This document shows, piece by piece, positions 8,006 to 15,993 of a stretch of 64,000 bases of DNA. The stretch is taken from assembly GCA_964291475.2 (NCBI GenBank), contig OZ220056.1, positions 1-64,000 of the forward strand, written 5' to 3'. The translations under genes and the position numbers were made by a program. Source of the stretch: DAOUKH01 sp964291475. GTDB lineage: Bacteria; Chloroflexota; Dehalococcoidia; SHYB01. Under the pieces are notes generated by a model. That model saw only the letters and a list, made by a program, of their open reading frames with translations, did not search any database and was not told the DNA's origin. The stretch's first letter is position 1. Each line of letters begins with the position of its first letter.

Positions 8006-11000
8006 ACCAGGAAGAGGTCGGCCGCCTCCTCCATGATCACGATGTAGCCGCGCCCGGCCTCAAGCATCGGCTCGGCCCGTGGTACATTGTCGGCCTGCTC
8101 CGACGCCACGTCGTCGTCCGTGCCCGCGATGCCGTCGGGACCGAAGCCCCTCTTGCCGTCGGGACCTGCTGGGTCGGTCCCGTTCCACCCGCGCATCGAC
8201 GGCGTCAGCGACTCGAAGCCGCGGGCGGGATCGGGGTCGAAGCGCACGATCCGCTCCCACTTGCCCGCCACCGAGCTCAGATAGTCGGACGCCTTGACGG
8301 GCGCCGGCTTCCCGCCGACCACCGCGTTCCCCACGTTCCCTACCACCACGCCAAGGTAGTTCACACCCTCGCGAAGACGCTGCGTCGTGAAGATGAGCGG
8401 CGAGCGCGACCCTGTCAGCGCGAGCGTCGCCGTCTCGAACCGCCGCGCGTAGACCCAGTAAGCTTCACCTTCGACGAGCTCCGCCACCTCCCCCATCCAC
8501 ACGCCGCCCGTGGCCGTCGAGGCCGACAGCCCCACCTCCGGATCGAAGCGCACCACGGCCTCCACCGTGGTGTTGGCGAACACCGCCGACGGCGCCGGCG
8601 ACACCGGCCGGGACGGCAGCGAGATGAGGTTCCATCCGGGTTGGAGAAGAAGATCGAACGTCGGGCCGGGCACCGCCTCGATAATGAACTCTTGGATCTC
8701 GCCCTCATTGCCCGCCGCGTCGGTGGCACGCACATGCAGCGTATGGCCTCCCAAGGTCAGCTGATCGACGGCGAGGATGAAGACCCTGCCGTCGGCCGTA
8801 TAGGCGTCGTGCGTCCGGTCCGCACCGTCGAACGACGCGTGGGTCAGGGTCACGGGCTCCCCATAGTCCAGCCGCAGCCAGAGCGGGCCCTCGACGGTGA
8901 CCGCTGTGGGCGGAAGCCCATCCGCCGGAGGATCGAGCGTCGCCGATGGCGGCGTCACGTCCCACGTAAACGACACCGTCGCGGCGAACGCGTACGACGC
9001 CGTCACGACGTCGCCCTCAGTCGGCGGTCTCGCGGACTCCGCTAGGGTGATCTGCCGCCTATCGGGGGCATCCTCCGCGAGTGTCGTGGCGAGCCTGCCC
9101 GCGGTGGCACCTCGAGCGGGATCGCTATCGACGGTGAGGGTCAACTCCCCGGACTCGCCGGCCGCGACGCGTCGGCTCACGGAGAACGCGGTGCGCGACT
9201 CGTTCGCCCGCGACGACACATCTTCCCCCGTCCGCCGCATGACGTTACCCGCCGCGTCCCGTGCCTCTACGGCGACGGTGACGGGGCCGTCCTCGTGACC
9301 GGTGACCACGACCGACCAGATGCCGTCGTCCTGTACAGGCTCGCCGACGATGGAACCATTGTCGACCGAGAACTGGGGTGCCGAGGCCAGCCTTTCCGAT
9401 GCCTGCGCCGTCACGCGGACCGCCCGGTTGGTCCGTTGGCCGCCGCGCTCGACGGCGAGCGTGACCGACGGCCCCGTCGCATCCGAGGCCCTGATCGACG
9501 CTCCACTCGCTATCGTGTTCCCCGCCGTGTCCGCGACCGGCCCCACGATCTCGACCAACGGTGTGTCGTCCGTCCGGGTGTCCGCCGTGCGCAGATAGAC
9601 AAACCGTCCGCGGGCTGCTGCTGCCAGGGGCGCCGCGCCGTTCACCGAGAAGTCGCTCGCACTCACCGTTGCCGGGTCCAAGGGAGCGCCGGAGGCGCTT
9701 CCCTCCGGCCCCGAAACCACCTCGCCGTCGAATTCTATGCGCACCGCGCCCGCCTCCGGGCCGACCTCCGACCGCAGCGCGGCGTTGTAAAAGAGCCCCG
9801 TCGCCGCGCCGACCATCACCGGGGGCGTCCGGTCGACGATGAAGGTGAAGGGGGACGCCGCCCCGCCAGTGCTTTCCGCCGCAATGCGGTTCCCCACGCG
9901 GTCCCGCACGTCCATAGACCATGCCACCACCCGGTCCGATGCCGGGACCGAGGCGGCGAACGTCACCCCGCCGCCGCTCTCCGCTACGGCCTGGAGCTCG
10001 CCGCCTGCCCTGCCCAGTACAACCCCGTCCACGGTCATGAGCGCGGCGCTGTCCGCGGTGCCGAGGCCGCTCAGGTCGACCCCGGCGCCCTCGTCGATCG
10101 CCCGTGCGCGCAGGTCGGCGGTCGCGCTGGTCACGAAGCTCCCCTCTGCGGGGCTGATCGCCTGCAGCAAGGGCGGTGCAAGGTCGATCGTAGCCGATGC
10201 CCCTGCCGGGCCGTAGCTAACGTAGAGCGTGTCACCGTCCGAGACCGGCACAAGTCCGCCGATCAACGTGCGCGCCGCGTCCTCATCGGTTAGACCGAGC
10301 TCGTCGCGCAGCTCCGCCAGCCTTGACGCGAGCCCGCCCTCGCCGGCGACGTACAAGTCGGCCAGGGCCTCCCCCACCGTCCTGTCCGATGTCGTCACGC
10401 GGGCGCGCGCCGCCCTCAACTCCGCCCCCGTCACCAGCCCCACCTTGAACGGATAGCGGCCGCTCCCAGCCGGACTCTCGATGACCGAGAACCGGCGTGT
10501 TTCACCCGCCGCCCGCGCCGTCTCGGTGCTCACCGCCACATCGGTGATCCGCCCCAGCTCGCCCGTCTCGAACGTCAACACCACGTTGCGATCTCCCTGC
10601 ACTGGCGCGCCATCGAGTGTCACGATGCCTTGGGCGGCGTCGATGCTCTGGGCCGCGAAGCTTGTGACGCCGTCGGTGGCGGAAACGAGCGCCGAGATGG
10701 GCGTCGCGCCGGGGTCGTGGATGTCGAAGATCGGTGTCTTGTAGGTGAACCGCACCGCGGAACCCGCGGCCGGTGGTGAGTCGGTCTGCAGTTGCACCGT
10801 CACCGTGCCCGCGGTGTAGTTTGGGTTGACGGCATACTGGTCCACCGCCAACGTCGCCCCATCGACCTTGACCACAATGTCCTCGCGAGACCAGAACCCG
10901 TCAGGCTGATTGTCGTGGGCGATACCGCTGTCGCCCAAGGTTTGGAGCGGCGTGAACAGACGGTTTACGCCATCGACGGTACCCGTGGGCGTCTCGTCGG

Positions 11001-11316
11001 TGACCTGAACGTCTCCCTCGAAGATGACGGTCTCGGTGTCGGTGAGATCGAAGACGGTTGTTGTCCCGTCGCCGTCGGAGCGCGCCGTGAACCGTTGCAT
11101 CGGCGAGCCGGCCTCGGCGGTTACCTCAACCCCCACCACGTTGAAGCCGGGTCTAACCGAGAAGTAGGCTCCCTCCTCAACGCCGCCGGACAACTCTATC
11201 GGCCCTGCGCTTTGCCCAAGCGCGGTGCCTGCAATCGCTAAAGTTACGAGGCCAAGACCGGCGAGCCTGCGAACTATGGCAGTGGCCGGGGTGCGATGAA
11301 CAAGCGGAGTGGGCAC
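8002..11316 (-). CDS. large secreted multidomain beta-rich protein
   Basis: 1104 residues. An N-terminal signal peptide (arginines, then LAGLGLVTLAIAGTALGQS) directs export. The central part has Ig-like or cadherin-like segments marked by VDRTPPVM, DATGPSVTLAVERGG and DVTPPSATLDPP. The last 220 residues start with LQPGWNLISLPSRPV, a motif common at the C-terminus of secreted Chloroflexota proteins, and contain GFGPDGIAGTDDDV, which may bind calcium. No catalytic motif, LPXTG or membrane anchor is visible. It is probably an adhesin or surface structural protein. The upstream gap of about 160 bases holds a GC-rich hairpin around 11333-11352. Confidence 0.85.
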   Translation of the reverse strand: MPTPLVHRTPATAIVRRLAGLGLVTLAIAGTALGQSAGPIELSGGVEEGAYFSVRPGFNVVGVEVTAEAGSPMQRFTARSDGDGTTTVFDLTDTETVIFEGDVQVTDETPTGTVDGVNRLFTPLQTLGDSGIAHDNQPDGFWSREDIVVKVDGATLAVDQYAVNPNYTAGTVTVQLQTDSPPAAGSAVRFTYKTPIFDIHDPGATPISALVSATDGVTSFAAQSIDAAQGIVTLDGAPVQGDRNVVLTFETGELGRITDVAVSTETARAAGETRRFSVIESPAGSGRYPFKVGLVTGAELRAARARVTTSDRTVGEALADLYVAGEGGLASRLAELRDELGLTDEDAARTLIGGLVPVSDGDTLYVSYGPAGASATIDLAPPLLQAISPAEGSFVTSATADLRARAIDEGAGVDLSGLGTADSAALMTVDGVVLGRAGGELQAVAESGGGVTFAASVPASDRVVAWSMDVRDRVGNRIAAESTGGAASPFTFIVDRTPPVMVGAATGLFYNAALRSEVGPEAGAVRIEFDGEVVSGPEGSASGAPLDPATVSASDFSVNGAAPLAAAARGRFVYLRTADTRTDDTPLVEIVGPVADTAGNTIASGASIRASDATGPSVTLAVERGGQRTNRAVRVTAQASERLASAPQFSVDNGSIVGEPVQDDGIWSVVVTGHEDGPVTVAVEARDAAGNVMRRTGEDVSSRANESRTAFSVSRRVAAGESGELTLTVDSDPARGATAGRLATTLAEDAPDRRQITLAESARPPTEGDVVTASYAFAATVSFTWDVTPPSATLDPPADGLPPTAVTVEGPLWLRLDYGEPVTLTHASFDGADRTHDAYTADGRVFILAVDQLTLGGHTLHVRATDAAGNEGEIQEFIIEAVPGPTFDLLLQPGWNLISLPSRPVSPAPSAVFANTTVEAVVRFDPEVGLSASTATGGVWMGEVAELVEGEAYWVYARRFETATLALTGSRSPLIFTTQRLREGVNYLGVVVGNVGNAVVGGKPAPVKASDYLSSVAGKWERIVRFDPDPARGFESLTPSMRGWNGTDPAGPDGKRGFGPDGIAGTDDDVASEQADNVPRAEPMLEAGRGYIVIMEEAADLFLV

Positions 11317-11503
11317 AGGGGCGGCCTCTTAGCCGGGGCCGCCCCCGGCCCGTGTTGAGGGGCCGGCGAAGCATAGCACATCTATATCACTTTCGCCTCA
11401 CGCATACCTCACATATGCTGGCGTCCGTGTAGCATCCGGCTGGGCTTCCGCAAGGGTTGGCGGGTCTGGCTTGGTAGGACGCGCACGCCTGCCTCGACGG
11501 CGC

Positions 11504-11509
11504 TATAAT
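11504..11509 (+). promoter_or_regulatory. candidate -10 element upstream of hrcA
   Basis: TATAAT 47 bases before the hrcA ATG, without a recognisable -35 at the right distance. I looked for a CIRCE inverted repeat (the usual HrcA operator) between 11380 and 11555 and did not see one. Confidence 0.4.
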
Positions 11510-11555
11510 GAGCGCCCCCACGCGGGGCGCCGCCCTGTGGGCGGCGGGGGTGGCC

Positions 11556-12569
11556 ATGCTAACGACGCGTCAACGGGAGATTCTCAATTTCATCGTGGGC
11601 CAGTACGTGGTCCAGGCCGTTCCCGTGTCCAGCCAGGCCGTGGCCAAGAGTTCCGCCCTCCGGCTCAGTTCCGCCACCGCGCGCAACGAGATGGCCGAGC
11701 TCGCCGAGGATGGCTTCATACACCGGCCCCACATCTCGGCGGGAAGCGTCCCCCTCGACAAGGGCTACCGCTCCTATGTCGAGGCGCTGCCCGACGAACC
11801 CGAGCTGCCCGCCGGCGACGCCGCCAATGCCCGCCACAGCCTGAGCGGGGCGAGCGACGACGTCGAACACTGGGCGGCCGCCGCCGCCGAGACCTTGGCC
11901 GGGCTCATCGGCAACATGGCGCTCGTCACCCCGCCCAAGGCAGCCCAGGGCAAGGTCCGTCGCCTGGAGTTAGTCCGTCTGCAAGAGTTCGCGGTCATGC
12001 TCATCCTCGTGCTCCAAGCCGCAAAGACGCGGCAGCGGATCGTCCCCATGACCCAGCTGACGACCCAGGACGATCTCAACGAGCTGTCGAACCGCTTGAG
12101 CGCGATCTACTCCGGGGCGACCTACCACGGCATGGACGCCGCGCCGCAGTTCGGCCCCGTCGAGCGCCGGGTGCTCGGCGTCGTCAAGGACCTCCTGCTC
12201 GAAGAGGAGCTCGACCGGATCGAAGAGCCCTGCGTCGCCGGCCTGCGCAACCTCGTGGGCCAGCCCGAGTTCGCCGAGGACGGCGCGCGTGCCGGTGCCG
12301 TCATCGGCCTCTTGGAGAACCGCCAGTTGCTACGCGAAATGCTCTCCGCGGCGATCGATTGGAGCGAATGGCGGATCGTCATCGGTGGCGAGAACGAAGC
12401 GGAGGAGATGCACGACTGCGGCGTCGTACTCTCCCGCTACGGCGACCCCGAGGGCATCGGCGGCGTCGTCGCCGCTCTCGGCCCCAAGCGCATGGACTAC
12501 CGCCGTTCCATGGCCTCCGTCCGCCTCGTCTCCACCATCATGGGCGACATGGCCGCCGGGCTCGACTAG
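11556..12569 (+). CDS. hrcA: heat-inducible transcription repressor HrcA
   Basis: 337 residues from ATG 11556 (MLTTRQREILNFIVGQYVVQ). The N-terminal winged helix carries SSQAVAKSSALRLSSATARN, the recognition region of HrcA. The C-terminal half holds the effector/dimerisation domain, ending with RMDYRRSMASVRLVSTIMGD, a typical HrcA tail. HrcA represses chaperone genes by binding CIRCE and is kept active by GroEL. The next gene is grpE, 396 bases on, which supports the call, but dnaK and dnaJ do not follow. An in-frame start at 11508 would place the TATAAT inside the transcript leader; 11556 is preferred because homologues begin there. Confidence 0.93.
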   Translation: MLTTRQREILNFIVGQYVVQAVPVSSQAVAKSSALRLSSATARNEMAELAEDGFIHRPHISAGSVPLDKGYRSYVEALPDEPELPAGDAANARHSLSGASDDVEHWAAAAAETLAGLIGNMALVTPPKAAQGKVRRLELVRLQEFAVMLILVLQAAKTRQRIVPMTQLTTQDDLNELSNRLSAIYSGATYHGMDAAPQFGPVERRVLGVVKDLLLEEELDRIEEPCVAGLRNLVGQPEFAEDGARAGAVIGLLENRQLLREMLSAAIDWSEWRIVIGGENEAEEMHDCGVVLSRYGDPEGIGGVVAALGPKRMDYRRSMASVRLVSTIMGDMAAGLD

Positions 12570-12615
12570 CCGCCCGCTTCGCCATACTGTCCGTATCTGG
12601 GGCAGCACCTTTGCC

Positions 12616-12633
12616 CTCCCCCCTCTGGGGGAG
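12616..12633 (+). repeat. palindromic repeat, hairpin copy 1
   Basis: A 7-base-pair stem of C-rich and G-rich arms closes a four-base loop just after hrcA; a purine-rich tail with gagggagggc follows. The same hairpin plus tail recurs at 12806, 14763 (split) and 28129. It could serve as a terminator for hrcA, but no T-run follows. Confidence 0.6.
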
Positions 12634-12700
12634 ATTGAGGGAGGGCACGCGCCCGCAGGGCGCGCTGGCGGCGTGGGGCCGTCTCCCCTCTTCTCCCCGC

Positions 12701-12770
12701 GGAGACCTTTGCACAACGCGCGACGCCGGCAGGGGACCGTCCATGTAGGGGCAGCCCTCGTGGTTGCCCA
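12701..12770 (+). repeat. 70-bp dispersed repeat, copy 1
   Basis: About 70 bases starting GGAGACCTTTGCACAA, with an internal GACGCCGGCAGGGGA and a terminal hairpin (GGGCAGCC / GGTTGCCC, loop CTCGT). A second copy lies at 14779-14848 with most positions identical. Differences in the hairpin arms keep pairing, which suggests selection on structure. It lies between hrcA and grpE, flanked by two copies of the C/G-rich hairpin repeat. Confidence 0.7.
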
Positions 12771-12800
12771 GGGGTGCGGGCGGGGTCTTCTCCCCCCTTC

Positions 12801-12877
12801 CGGCCTCTCCCCCTCTGGGGGAGATTTGAGAGAGGGCGCGCGCCGCCAGGCGCGCGAGCGCCCGCAGGGTGCTGCTC
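12801..12877 (+). repeat. palindromic repeat with GC-rich tail, copy 2
   Basis: Hairpin with an 8-base-pair stem (12806-12824, loop TCT), then a gagagagggc tail and a segment with GCGAGCGCCCGCAGGG. The tail of about 45 bases recurs almost exactly at 14921-14968. Together with the copies at 12616, 14763 and 28129 it forms a dispersed family confined to intergenic DNA or gene ends. The whole 12570-12965 gap (396 bases) is otherwise without a gene. Confidence 0.7.
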
Positions 12878-12965
12878 CTTACTCGGCTCTGAGATGAGGA
12901 GCCCCCACGGGCGCATGTCGTACAATGAGGGTCCCCAACGCTCTGCGAATAGACGAGTGCGCCTA

Positions 12966-13508
12966 ATGCTGGACGACGAGAAAGAGCCCGAACCGGAAGA
13001 CGCCGAGCCCGAATCCGAAGACTCGGCCGAGGAATCGCTCGAAGACCGGGCCGCCAAGGCCGACGAGTACCACGAAAAGTGGTTGCGGGCCCTGGCCGAC
13101 CTCGACAACTTCAAGAAGAAGACGGAACAGGACCGGCGGGAGCTCAGCGTCTTCGCCAACGTCATGCTGGTGAAGTCGCTGCTGCCCATCCTCGACGACA
13201 TGGAGCGGGCCTTCGAAACGCTGGACGCCGACACCGCCGGCCTCGACTGGGTGGAAGGCCTCAACCTCGTCTACCGCAAGCTGCTTTCCACCCTGGAGAG
13301 CCAGGGCTTGAGCGTGATCGCCACCGTGGGCGAGCGTTTCGACCCAACGATGCACGAGGCCGTGATGCAGGCCGAGGGCGAGGAAGGCGTCGTCGTGGGC
13401 GAGCTGCAGAAAGGCTACCGTTTCCACGACCGGGTGGTCCGGCCCGCCATGGTGCAGGTCGGCGCCGGTGCCTCAGCGCCGGCCGGCGGCGGCGCCAAGG
13501 GCGCCTAA
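12966..13508 (+). CDS. grpE: nucleotide exchange factor GrpE
   Basis: 180 residues from ATG 12966. An acidic, disordered N-terminus (about 35 residues) leads into a long helix (AAKADEYHEKWLRALADLDN), then the four-helix and beta-wing region ending in the GrpE signature EGVVVGELQKGYRFHDRVVR. GrpE releases ADP from DnaK and acts as a thermosensor. The start was chosen because upstream residues come from repeat DNA. hrcA lies upstream; dnaK is not downstream, where a small lipoprotein gene follows after 15 bases. Confidence 0.95.
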   Translation: MLDDEKEPEPEDAEPESEDSAEESLEDRAAKADEYHEKWLRALADLDNFKKKTEQDRRELSVFANVMLVKSLLPILDDMERAFETLDADTAGLDWVEGLNLVYRKLLSTLESQGLSVIATVGERFDPTMHEAVMQAEGEEGVVVGELQKGYRFHDRVVRPAMVQVGAGASAPAGGGAKGA

Positions 13509-13523
13509 CGCCCAAGCGTACCG

Positions 13524-13841
13524 GTGAGGAGCGTCGCCCTCAGGTCCACCGTCTTTGCGGTGCTGCTGGCTCTGACGATCTCCGTCGGCCTCACTGCCTG
13601 CGAACAGTCGTCCGTGCGCGGGCAGGTCATCGAGGTGCGCGCCGGCGACATCATCGAGTGGGACAGCATCGTCGTCCGCAGCGGCGACGGCCGGGACTAC
13701 GAGTTCTCACGCGGGCCGGAGATAGACCTTCGCCTCTGGCGGGCATCCCACCTGCGCGAGCACATGACCTTAGGGCTGCCCGTCACCGTCGAGTACCAAG
13801 CCGTGGACGGCGTCTTGATCGCCACCGCCCTCGCCGACTAG
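13524..13841 (+). CDS. small predicted lipoprotein
   Basis: 105 residues, GTG start. A signal peptide ends in a lipobox, ISVGLTAC, so the mature protein would be a lipid-anchored 80-residue domain beginning CEQSSVRGQVIEVRAGDIIE. The mature part looks like a single small beta-barrel of the OB or SH3 type: GQVIEVRAGDIIEWDSIVVR and VTVEYQAVDGVLIATAL. It starts 15 bases after grpE, so it may be cotranscribed. No known family was recognised. Confidence 0.75.
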   Translation: MRSVALRSTVFAVLLALTISVGLTACEQSSVRGQVIEVRAGDIIEWDSIVVRSGDGRDYEFSRGPEIDLRLWRASHLREHMTLGLPVTVEYQAVDGVLIATALAD

Positions 13842-13845
13842 CGTC

Positions 13846-14703
13846 CTAGCCGACGCTCAGGTACTCCGCCCCCGGCGCGTAGTTCAAGAGCGTGATCGAG
13901 GGGTCGCGGTTCACCAGCGCCCGCCCGAACATCGGATGGCCGAGGCTCCGCACTTCGTGCTCCAGCTCGTACAACGCCGCCCCCGTTGCGGGGTCGACGA
14001 TGTCCTTGAAACGGAACTGGTGCGCGTCCGACTCTTCGGTCACCAAGCCCCGGCCCTCGAGCTGTGCGTGCGCCCCCGAGAAGTCAGTCACGTAGACCGC
14101 TACGTGATGCCCATCGTAAGGGCGCCCCTCCGCCGGGTCCTCGACGAACAACAGTGATTGGTCGTAGCCGGCGCGGACCACGGCGGTGGGGCGGCTGCCG
14201 CCGCGCACCTCCGCCTTGGCGCCGATCACTTGGTCGTAGAAGGCCGCAATGCCGGGCGCCGCACCCGCGGGCACGTTGAACTCCACGTAAGGGACGCCCA
14301 GCCGCGCCCGAAACGAATCGGCAGCCCCGGCGCAGTCGAACCGGTTCCCCCACGGGCAGGTCACGAGCAAGTTCCCATTATCGGCCACGCACTCGAAGTG
14401 TGTGCCGTCGAGCCGCGGCCGGATCCGTTCAAGCCGCTCCCGCAACTGCTCTAGGTCAGGAGTAACCACGCCGATGCGCCCCCGCACCACCTGCGCGGTC
14501 GGGCGGGTCGGCAAGTGGAACTGCTGCCGTCCCGCGTTCACCCACATGTTCTCCAGCCCCACCGACATGTAGGGGTCACGGGTCAGCCCCATCCCCGTGA
14601 TATAGAAGAGCGTCGCATGCGACTGATCGTCGACGGTCAGGTTCAGGTGGTCCATCGCCACCAGGTTCCCAAGGTCTTCGGTGGTGCGGTCGTAGGTCGC
14701 CAT
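13846..14703 (-). CDS. VOC family protein (glyoxalase/dioxygenase fold)
   Basis: 285 residues from ATG 14703 (MATYDRTTEDLGNLVAMDHL). Two vicinal-oxygen-chelate modules are visible: the first around MDHLNLTVDDQSHATLFYIT, the second around VPYVEFNVPAGAAPGIAAFY with LLFVEDPAEGRPYDGHHVAV. Possible metal ligands are His19, His171-region HHVAVYV and the late Glu in ALYELEHEV. Members include extradiol dioxygenases, glyoxalase I and fosfomycin-resistance proteins. It converges with the small lipoprotein gene. Reaction unknown. Confidence 0.8.
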   Translation of the reverse strand: MATYDRTTEDLGNLVAMDHLNLTVDDQSHATLFYITGMGLTRDPYMSVGLENMWVNAGRQQFHLPTRPTAQVVRGRIGVVTPDLEQLRERLERIRPRLDGTHFECVADNGNLLVTCPWGNRFDCAGAADSFRARLGVPYVEFNVPAGAAPGIAAFYDQVIGAKAEVRGGSRPTAVVRAGYDQSLLFVEDPAEGRPYDGHHVAVYVTDFSGAHAQLEGRGLVTEESDAHQFRFKDIVDPATGAALYELEHEVRSLGHPMFGRALVNRDPSITLLNYAPGAEYLSVG

Positions 14704-14762
14704 CACGATGGCCTCCAAGATACCGTTGCTCCGCGCTCATTCTAGCAGCGGGCCCTTCCCTC

Positions 14763-14974
14763 CGGCCTCTCCCCCTCTGGAGACCTTTGCACAACCGGCG
14801 ACGCCGGCAGGGGATCCTCCATGTAGGGGCGACCCTTGTGGTCGCCCACCCCCATCCCCCGAACGGCCTGGCGGGGCTTGGCCAGGGTGACGCAAACGTC
14901 TCCCCTGGCAGACTGAGAGAGGGCGCGCGCCGCCAGCCGCGCGAGCGCCCGCAGGGCGCTGCTTCCGGCGGAGC
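14763..14974 (+). repeat. nested repeat: 70-bp element inside the palindromic repeat, copy 3
   Basis: The left arm of the C/G-rich hairpin (CTCTCCCCCTCTGG) is at 14767-14780. The 70-bp repeat (14779-14848) follows, then about 60 bases of unique DNA, and the hairpin family's tail (GACTGAGAGAGGGCGCGCGC onward) resumes at 14911. The 70-bp element's terminal hairpin here is a perfect GGGCGACC / GGTCGCCC with loop CTTGT. The arrangement looks as if one element had entered the other. It fills most of the 284-base gap between the VOC gene and the lipoprotein gene, both leftward. Confidence 0.65.
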
Positions 14975-14987
14975 ATGCGCGGCTGTC

Positions 14988-15914
14988 CTAGGCCGGCGGC
15001 TCGCCCAGCAGCCGCCGCACCGATGCTTCGAGCTCGAACCTCGGCGAGAACCCTTCGAAGCGGTCGAAGACCAGTCCGTCGGCATCGATGAGGAAGACCC
15101 ACGGCTCGGTAGGCAGCCGCCACTCTCTCACCACCGCCCGAACCACCGGCTCGACCTCGCCCGCGAGCACGAGGTCCGGGCGCTCCATGACCTCGACGTG
15201 TACGAAGTTCATGTCTTCTCCGTAGACATCCGCCAGCGCCTCCGCGACTTCCAGTTGCGGCCCGCATGTCTGCGTCCCACAGAAGGCGGGAGTGGAAAAG
15301 ACCACCATGAGCGGCTTGCCCTCAGCCAGAGCGTCGGCGATGGTCAGCCGGTAGAGCGTGGGGTCGCCGGGCGGCCGCGCCGACGTCAACTGCTCGATGG
15401 GCGCGTCCGCAAGCGTCGGATGCACGCTCGCCGGGGCCGGCTCACCGAAGCCCGGCGTGTCGTAGCGCGTCTTCGCCCGGAACCCTGTCACCGCCGTGGC
15501 GGAAGCACGCCCCTCCCGCCTGATCTCGGCCTCGACGAGATAGCCGCCCGTGTCGGCAAGGTCGAGCCGGACGGAATACAGTCCCGCCGCGGCGGCCGTC
15601 TCCGCCCCCAGGTGCAGGGCTGCCGTCTCCACCACCGTCGCGCCCCCCTCCTCCTCCGTCCGCCGCACGCGGACGGTCACCTCGGCCGGGCCGAGCGGCG
15701 CCCCTGCCTCGTCGAAGATCCCAAAGAGCAAACGGTTCGGCCCAACGGTGATGTCTGTCGACGCGGTCCTGATCTGGACTCCGGGCGGCGTCGGCGACGG
15801 CAACACCACCGGCGGCTCGCCGTTCCCGTTCCCGCACGACGCCACTGCCGCCGCCACGACGAGAAAGCTCGCCGTCTTGAGCAGGTAAGTCAGCCCATTC
15901 AGGGTGCGTCGCAT
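14988..15914 (-). CDS. thioredoxin-like lipoprotein
   Basis: 308 residues from ATG 15914. Signal peptide with lipobox VVAAAVASC at the cleavage site; the mature protein starts CGNGNGEPP with a Pro/Thr linker. A beta-sandwich region (FGIFDEAGAPLGPAEVTVRV) is followed by a thioredoxin-like domain from about residue 190. It contains VFSTPAFCGTQTCGP, where CGTQTC takes the place of the redox C-x-x-C with one more residue between, and a cis-Pro in LPTEPWVFLIDADG. It would act outside the membrane, perhaps in copper or disulfide handling. It is divergent from the radical-SAM-like gene, 79 bases apart. Confidence 0.85.
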   Translation of the reverse strand: MRRTLNGLTYLLKTASFLVVAAAVASCGNGNGEPPVVLPSPTPPGVQIRTASTDITVGPNRLLFGIFDEAGAPLGPAEVTVRVRRTEEEGGATVVETAALHLGAETAAAAGLYSVRLDLADTGGYLVEAEIRREGRASATAVTGFRAKTRYDTPGFGEPAPASVHPTLADAPIEQLTSARPPGDPTLYRLTIADALAEGKPLMVVFSTPAFCGTQTCGPQLEVAEALADVYGEDMNFVHVEVMERPDLVLAGEVEPVVRAVVREWRLPTEPWVFLIDADGLVFDRFEGFSPRFELEASVRRLLGEPPA

Positions 15915-15993
15915 CAAAGATCGGTGTTCCGGCGCCTAGCCCGCATCCAAGCGCATATAATAGGCCGCCCCGGGCTCCTTCGAACATTCCAAC

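Noticed and set aside
7324..9045. Plus-strand frame of 573 codons
   Set aside because: Arg/Pro-rich shadow of the beta-lactamase-fold gene and of the large secreted protein; no family resemblance.
12566..13264. Minus-strand frame of 232 codons over grpE
   Set aside because: Ser/Arg-rich shadow; grpE motifs on the plus strand decide.
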